DNA of 64,000 nt from assembly GCA_024169445.1 (NCBI GenBank), contig JALKFA010000001.1:2914001-2978000 (forward strand), in the 5' to 3' direction. A program made the position numbers and the translations under genes. Under the pieces are notes generated by a model, which ran no database searches, was not told the origin of the DNA, and saw only the letters and a program-made list of their open reading frames with translations. This document shows, one piece after another, positions 60,182-64,000 of this stretch. Every line of letters begins with the position of its first letter. The first letter of the stretch is position 1. Source of the stretch: Buttiauxella agrestis ATCC 33320 (lineage in GTDB: Bacteria > Pseudomonadota > Gammaproteobacteria > Enterobacterales > Enterobacteriaceae).

Positions 60182-60361
60182 ATGGATGCAGAGGCTTTCC
60201 GTGTTAAGAATGGGTTGGCAGGGCGGGCATTGATCAACTCTCCGTCGCTCGGAAGTACAAAATCGGGTGGTCCAATTACTACAGTGGATGCCGGATTGAT
60301 GAGTGCAGAGGTCAACTGTATCCGTATCAATGACAATAACTCCCCGTCTTCATGTTCATGA
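60182..60361 (+). CDS. Unassigned short reading frame (59 aa), probable gene fragment
   Basis: ATG 60182 opens MDAEAFRVKNGLAGRALINS, followed by a Gly/Ser/Thr-rich part and IRINDNNSPSSCS. The frame is also open upstream into the LysR 3' end, and codon use looks coding. There is no ribosome site, so it may be the 3' end of a lost phage or pilin-like gene. I do not recognise it. Confidence 0.35.
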   Translation: MDAEAFRVKNGLAGRALINSPSLGSTKSGGPITTVDAGLMSAEVNCIRINDNNSPSSCS

Positions 60362-60384
60362 TAAAAGCGCTCCACGAGCAATCA

Positions 60385-60394
60385 TCCCCAAAAC
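60385..60394. repeat. Candidate integrase arm site near right boundary
   Basis: TCCCCAAAAC, identical to 10 of 11 bases of the triplicate repeats at 51048-51083, 127 bases before the duplicated icd segment. Confidence 0.5.
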
Positions 60395-60520
60395 TAAAAT
60401 TAACTATTTAAGAAACAGTAACTTAACGAAGGGTGGTTTTAGTAAGCAGAGTACAAACTTGAGATTGTATTTTTCAATATTTTCAAATAGTTGAGTTATT
60501 TCCCTGAATGTAATGTTCAG

Positions 60521-60655
60521 TCATATGGAATGGTTCGAAGCGGCTGACCTGATCGTTAAAGGTATGGAAGGCGCGATTAACGCTAAGACCGTAACTTACG
60601 ATTTCTCTGATTTCAAAACGGGAGCCTGGTGCTCCCGTTTTTTATGCTTTCACAA
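60521..60655 (+). pseudogene. Duplicated icd 3' end with internal deletion (right attachment region)
   Basis: From TCATATGGAATGG at 60521 to GATTTC at 60605 the sequence matches icd 50824-50908 with five mismatches, three of them silent-looking third-position changes. It then jumps to the match of 50992-51000 and continues through the icd terminator to TTCACA. The missing 83 bases are bounded by GATTTC in both places. It is not translatable as an enzyme; it marks the right end of the island. Confidence 0.85.
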
Positions 60656-60958
60656 GAACCCCAAACTGCACCATATTTCTACTGACCAACACACTATGGC
60701 ATAACGAAATAATTCCCCTCAGAGTAATATTACTATATCAATGGGGGTTAGCTGAAAATGGCGGCAACCGGTTCCCGTTGTGAAATTATATTTATTAAAA
60801 AACGAATCTTCAGTTGAGTGCGGCTAAAATATTTCTACAATGCGGATGCGCATTGTTTCGTTAATGAAAGCTATGACATTGATTTTCAGTCAGGGTTACC
60901 AGGTTTTTCAGTGGGACAGTATTTAGGTAATTAAATAACAACTAACGGATATTAATTT
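60656..60958. other. Gap between island end and the nucleosidase-like gene
   Basis: AT-rich, with no supported gene or RNA seen. It presumably holds the promoter of the exported nucleosidase-like gene. Confidence 0.45.
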
Positions 60959-61834
60959 ATGAGAGAGTATGTTAAGAAAATAGCTTCGTTTGCGACATCT
61001 GGCTTAGTCGTCGCATGTATTGCTGGATGGGTTCCTGCAACGGTGTTAGCGGCAGAAAAAGAAAAAATTGAGGAAAGGCCAATCCTTATTCAAGGGCCAA
61101 TGCCTATTGAAGCTGAAAAATTCGCCAAAAAATTAACTGATGTAAAAATTGAGAAATCAGGGAGTTTTGTATTTTATATAGGTACGCTGGATAATTACCC
61201 AGTTATAGTTTCTAAAACCGGTAAAGGGATGGAGAATACAGCTGCTAATACCGCTATAGCAATTGAGAAGTATCACCCTATTGCTATTATTAACCAGGGG
61301 ACATCCGGTGGGCATGATCCTGATTTAAATGTGGGTGACATTGTCCTGGGAAAAAGAACGGTAAATACGGGTTCTCTGAAATCAGGTGATTTAGGTAAAA
61401 ATCAGGGAAGCAACCCAATGACCTGGGGGCCAATGGACTTAATGGCTTCTGAAGGTAGTGGATCAGATCCTAATGCTAAAAAAATTCGTTATTACGAAGG
61501 TGATAAGGACTTACTGGCATCTGCTATTGCGGTGAAAAATACCTATACAAAAGGTAAGGTTGTGGAAGGGACTATTGCTTCATCAGATTTTTGGAATGAT
61601 GAAATTGATCGAATTAATTGGTTTCATGTGAATTACGGTTCATCTGTAGAAGAAATGGAGGGTGCTGCAGGTGCACAAATTGCAAGCGCTTATGGTGTGA
61701 AATTCTTGGGTATAAGAGTTCTGTCCAATAATAAAAGCAATGGTGGTAAATATAACCCGGCAACAGCGGAAGGAAACCAGGATTATGTTTATGAAGTGGT
61801 TAAGCATTATATTTCAACACTAAAAAGCAAATAG
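60959..61834 (+). CDS. Exported MTA/SAH nucleosidase-like (PNP_UDP_1) protein
   Basis: Nucleoside phosphorylase/nucleosidase fold with a signal peptide (about residues 1-31, KK near the N-terminus, cleavage VLA-A), 291 residues. The fold is indicated by NQGTSGGHDPDLNVGDIVL, GTIASSDFW and the EEMEGAAGAQIASAYGV motif, whose Met and Glu contact ribose in MTA/SAH nucleosidase. The general-acid Asp of that enzyme (in ISDVAD) is replaced: here the equivalent reads VLSNNKSNG, with Asn. The active purine site may thus prefer another base, or act differently. It is located in the periplasm or surface rather than the cytoplasm. AT-rich; it lies just outside the right icd duplication. Confidence 0.75.
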   Translation: MREYVKKIASFATSGLVVACIAGWVPATVLAAEKEKIEERPILIQGPMPIEAEKFAKKLTDVKIEKSGSFVFYIGTLDNYPVIVSKTGKGMENTAANTAIAIEKYHPIAIINQGTSGGHDPDLNVGDIVLGKRTVNTGSLKSGDLGKNQGSNPMTWGPMDLMASEGSGSDPNAKKIRYYEGDKDLLASAIAVKNTYTKGKVVEGTIASSDFWNDEIDRINWFHVNYGSSVEEMEGAAGAQIASAYGVKFLGIRVLSNNKSNGGKYNPATAEGNQDYVYEVVKHYISTLKSK

Positions 61835-61868
61835 TTTTAGAAAAAGCTGAGTTGTTTATGCAGTAATG

Positions 61869-61892
61869 CCAGTCAGTTAAGCAACTGACTGG
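61869..61892 (+). terminator. Hairpin after the nucleosidase-like gene
   Basis: Perfect 10-bp stem CCAGTCAGTT / AACTGACTGG with loop AAGC, 35 bases after the stop. There is no T-run, so a terminator role is uncertain. Confidence 0.45.
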
Positions 61893-62174
61893 CTGCAGCC
61901 AAACAGGTTCATATACCCGCACAGCCAAGTAAGGCTGTGTGTGAAGTTTTCAAAAATGTGCCATTAGATTTCAAACTATAGACTTGAAGTGTCTGAGATC
62001 ACTTAGCCTCGGCATGAGCCGGGACTTTTTCATTCGTGTTTTTGGTAAGTTAGGTGATTTGGCACAAAAACCTAATAATCACGCAAGGTAACTGTTTATC
62101 CTTCTCTCCGTCAGCCATCACCAGGGTGACAGGTAATAGATTTACCATAATAAGAGTGATAGCAATGAGTCGTT

Positions 62175-62200
62175 GGCTCATGATAATGGGCCGTTTTTTT
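62175..62200 (+). terminator. Orphan strong terminator
   Basis: GGCTCAT / ATGGGCC stem (one T-G wobble) with loop GATA, followed by G and seven T residues. No open frame of size precedes it within about 340 bases, so it may end a small RNA or be left from a lost gene. Confidence 0.6.
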
Positions 62201-62248
62201 ACTCCGACGAACTCATAACGCTGTCTAACTTATCAGCAATAAATGTGA

Positions 62249-62272
62249 AAAGGCTCACTTCGGTGGGCCTTT
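62249..62272. terminator. UUCG hairpin before the membrane-protein gene
   Basis: 10-bp stem AAAGGCTCAC / GTGGGCCTTT (one wobble) closed by the stable TTCG tetraloop. It lies 60 bases beyond the stop of the minus-strand membrane-protein gene. Confidence 0.6.
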
Positions 62273-62331
62273 ACACATTTAGCGCCAATCATTCAGCAAC
62301 CTCTTCTTTCCTTGTTGCAGGCAGGTGGAGT

Positions 62332-62988
62332 TCACCCCCCCAGAGCAATCGTGATGGCGACGATCACAGTACCCACCGCTGCGAAGATAAAGCCGATAAA
62401 CCAGGGACGGCTTGAACTGGCATAGCGAGCCAGGCCACGACCGAGTAACACCAGCATCAGGAGAGCGATAGCGTGGGAAAGACGCAAAGCCAGTACGGTG
62501 TCGTCGAGGAACATAAATGGCAGTAAAACGGGAAAAGTGGAGAGAAACACCAGTAAGAAAACCCCCAGGCAGTTACGCAGATCGTTCCAGGTGAGCATGC
62601 GACCCATCGTCACACTATGGGACTCTTTAAATCGCGTCTGCCAGCTTTTAAGTTCAGCATCAGAGCAATTCTCTGCCAGAAATGGGGGCAGGGCATCGCG
62701 CATGGCTTCCAGTGCGGCTGAATCACCTTCCGGTAACTGGCGTAGTTTTTTCTCCAGGCGCACTAAACGTCCTCGCTCAGCCAGGGTTGTGATGAGGTAA
62801 ACAATGGCATCGATTATCCCCCATGCGATGTTACAGCCGATACCGGCGATAAGCAGATCCTTGACCTCTGCCTTTCCCGCTTCGAAGGCGTTAAAACAGC
62901 CCGTGAAGGTGAGTACCATCAGCAGACCGAATAGGATCTCGGAGTGACGGGATATTGGGTCTAACGGGGAGAAACGGGATTGGTTCAT
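62332..62988 (-). CDS. Integral membrane protein, VIT1/CCC1-like
   Basis: Predicted inner-membrane protein of 218 residues with about five hydrophobic segments. Segments lie near 20-40 (LFGLLMVLTFTGCF), 50-70 (LLIAGIGCNIAWGIIDAIVY), 140-165, 170-185 and 195-218. The first two resemble proteins annotated as VIT1/CCC1 (Fe/Mn transporter) family, but the metal-binding cytoplasmic Glu-rich part is not evident, so transport function is doubtful. A GTG at 62997 is an alternative start. It is on the opposite strand to its left neighbour. Confidence 0.65.
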   Translation of the reverse strand: MNQSRFSPLDPISRHSEILFGLLMVLTFTGCFNAFEAGKAEVKDLLIAGIGCNIAWGIIDAIVYLITTLAERGRLVRLEKKLRQLPEGDSAALEAMRDALPPFLAENCSDAELKSWQTRFKESHSVTMGRMLTWNDLRNCLGVFLLVFLSTFPVLLPFMFLDDTVLALRLSHAIALLMLVLLGRGLARYASSSRPWFIGFIFAAVGTVIVAITIALGG

Positions 62989-63071
62989 TGAGAGCACTCA
63001 CTTTATGGTTAACACAAAGAGTGGATCGGAACTGGATGTGCTGAATAAGAAATCAGCATATTCAAATTGTA

Positions 63072-63101
63072 GTGCTGCTCTATCAACTGAGCTATATCAC
63101 C
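63072..63101 (-). pseudogene. Degenerate tRNA 5' half
   Basis: On the minus strand the sequence starts GGTGATATAGCTCAGTTGAT and continues AGAGCAGCAC: a 7-base acceptor strand, U8-A9, a GCTC/GAGC D-stem and the D-loop, with G19 changed to A. The anticodon arm and 3' half do not follow in pairable form, and no complementary TATCACC is seen nearby, so it cannot be a functional tRNA. Confidence 0.55.
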
Positions 63102-63176
63102 ATGTGAGAAGTTAGTGCGAAATTACAGTCTGAGAGATACTTTTAGATTAAAAAAAACAACTGCTGACCTTACTAA

Positions 63177-63201
63177 TACGGCTCCTTGCGGAGGAGCCGT
63201 T
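63177..63201 (-). terminator. Terminator after the DUF1471 gene
   Basis: Perfect 9-bp stem ACGGCTCCT / AGGAGCCGT, 25 bases beyond the minus-strand stop. T-rich sequence lies only further on. Confidence 0.55.
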
Positions 63202-63225
63202 ACATATAAAGCATGCGGATGAATA

Positions 63226-63501
63226 CTATTTGTAGAGTATTGCTGTTCCGTATATTTGCCCTTCAATATCGCGTTCAGAAATTATTTTATAACGGGTCGC
63301 CCCTTTTTGAGTTGCCTCTGTACCAAGGAAAACCTTTACATCATTAGCGGAATCTCCCCAGGCAGAGATGGTACCCATCTCTTGTAGATGTGTCGTTCCA
63401 TGAGCTAATTCTTGGGCTGGAGTCTCTATGGCCGCTGCTATGGCGGTTACAGGAAGTACCAGAAGAGCCGCCGTCATAGAGAAATAGATCAATCTTTTCA
63501 T
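63226..63501 (-). CDS. DUF1471 (YdgH/BhsA-like) exported protein
   Basis: Small periplasmic protein of 91 residues. The signal peptide MKRLIYFSMTAALLVLPVTA is cleaved near AIAAA, and the C-terminal DUF1471 domain has GTISAWGDSANDVKVFLGTE and ends GQIYGTAILYK, like BhsA (GTAVIYK). ATG 63501 lies 8 bases after GAGG; GTG 63507 is an upstream alternative. Members of this family respond to stress, but the specific role here is unknown. It is monocistronic. Confidence 0.82.
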   Translation of the reverse strand: MKRLIYFSMTAALLVLPVTAIAAAIETPAQELAHGTTHLQEMGTISAWGDSANDVKVFLGTEATQKGATRYKIISERDIEGQIYGTAILYK

Positions 63502-63854
63502 CTTCACATCCTCGTAACTCTCAAGTGGATCAGCGTTCGAAATCTATCGGCACTTTAAAGTGTAGATGCAGGGAGAAGATAAACAGTGGATAAATTATCG
63601 ATTTATGAGCGATTTCTCATGGTATTTCTTTAAGAGGTAATCTAAAAAATATATCGATATGCCGGAGCGAAAATCGGCTGGAGTCTTTGTTTACATTAAA
63701 AATAAACTATATGAAACGAATACACGGTGGTTCATATTGATTGGCTTATCAATAGCCTAATCGAAAATGTGTATTGATTTAAGCAGCAACCCCCGAGGGG
63801 TCTATAATTTAGCTACGTCATATTGGCGCGACTTGCCAATTCTGGGGACCTACT
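63502..63854. other. Divergent AT-rich control region
   Basis: No gene seen. It contains promoters for the DUF1471 gene (leftward) and the small exported protein (rightward). CCCCGAGGGG near 63789-63798 is a short GC palindrome followed by TCTATAATTT, a possible -10 region. Confidence 0.45.
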
Positions 63855-64000
63855 ATGAAGAAATACGCATTGATCCTGCTGGCCGCTTCTACCCTGATAG
63901 CCACAATACCCGCACAGGCCACTGAGCAGTCACGGCAGCGCCAGGATGGCCGTGATGTAAGGCAGACCACTCGCGAGGCATCACGTAACGTCAAGCAGGA
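63855..64000 (+). CDS. Small exported protein rich in Arg/Gln (3' end outside window)
   Basis: ATG 63855 begins MKKYALILLAASTLIATIPA, a clear signal peptide cleaved near AQA, followed by a charged mature part EQSRQRQDGRDVRQTTREAS. Only 48 codons are visible before the window ends. I do not recognise a named family; similar short Arg/Gln/Asp-rich periplasmic proteins occur in enterobacteria without known function. GGGGACC precedes the start codon. Confidence 0.6.
   Translation, partial: MKKYALILLAASTLIATIPAQATEQSRQRQDGRDVRQTTREASRNVKQ

Noticed and set aside
60513-60704. 63-aa frame at the right boundary as a gene
   Set aside because: It reads the duplicated icd end ([20 protein letters not shown]) and runs out past the deletion; it is a remnant.

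Overview
The window is a stretch of chromosome from a gamma-proteobacterium of the family Enterobacteriaceae. Gene content, order and protein lengths follow the Escherichia coli fabD-to-icd segment almost gene for gene. The sequence diverges enough that it is not E. coli or Salmonella. A genus such as Buttiauxella or Kluyvera would fit, but that is a guess.

Core backbone (1-50980). The order is fabD(partial)-fabG-acpP-fabF-pabC-mltG-tmk-holB-ycfH, then ptsG, hinT-ycfL-lpoB-thiK-nagZ-ycfP, ndh and ycfJ. These are followed by comR/bhsA, ldtC, mfd, ycfT, lolCDE-nagK-cobB, potABCD, pepT, roxA, phoPQ, purB-hflD-mnmA-nudJ, rluE and icd. They cover fatty-acid and folate synthesis, glucose uptake, peptidoglycan synthesis and recycling, respiration, lipoprotein export, polyamine import, Mg2+ sensing and the TCA cycle. 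Known control sites are preserved: CRP/Mlc and the SgrS target at ptsG, FNR and PdhR boxes at ndh, a CRP site and palindrome at bhsA, and a PhoP box at phoP.

Differences from the E. coli layout: (1) no fhuE lies between ptsG and hinT; instead an iron module (iutA aerobactin receptor, divergent siderophore-interacting reductase, shared Fur box, plus a Gfo/Idh/MocA oxidoreductase) sits between ycfJ and comR, with no aerobactin synthesis genes; (2) four tandem 155-bp units lie between bhsA and ldtC; (3) a 624-bp hairpin-rich non-coding element with Tn5-like ends lies between cobB and potD; (4) a histidine phosphatase and an unknown 176-aa protein with an intact-looking leader peptide lie between pepT and roxA, with one full and one internally deleted ERIC; (5) a second-locus methylglyoxal synthase with a near-consensus CRP site lies between nudJ and rluE.

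The icd island (about 50981-60655). Just after icd there are three TTCCCCAAAAC repeats, the last codons of a phage tyrosine integrase (minus strand) and a frameshifted C-terminal part of a P2-type late control protein D. About 8 kb of fimbrial genes follow: two GltF-like DUF1120 proteins, a PapD-type chaperone, a compact usher, a small exported protein, two more DUF1120 proteins and a LysR regulator. The island closes with another TCCCCAAAAC site and a duplicated 3' end of icd carrying an internal deletion. This is a heavily deleted icd-integrated prophage whose remaining cargo is an intact chaperone-usher operon with four pilin-like DUF1120 paralogs. It is the strongest candidate for an under-described system here.

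Right end (60656-64000). It holds an exported MTA/SAH-nucleosidase-like protein, an integral membrane protein, a degenerate tRNA 5' half, a DUF1471 (BhsA-like) protein and the start of a small exported protein cut by the window end.
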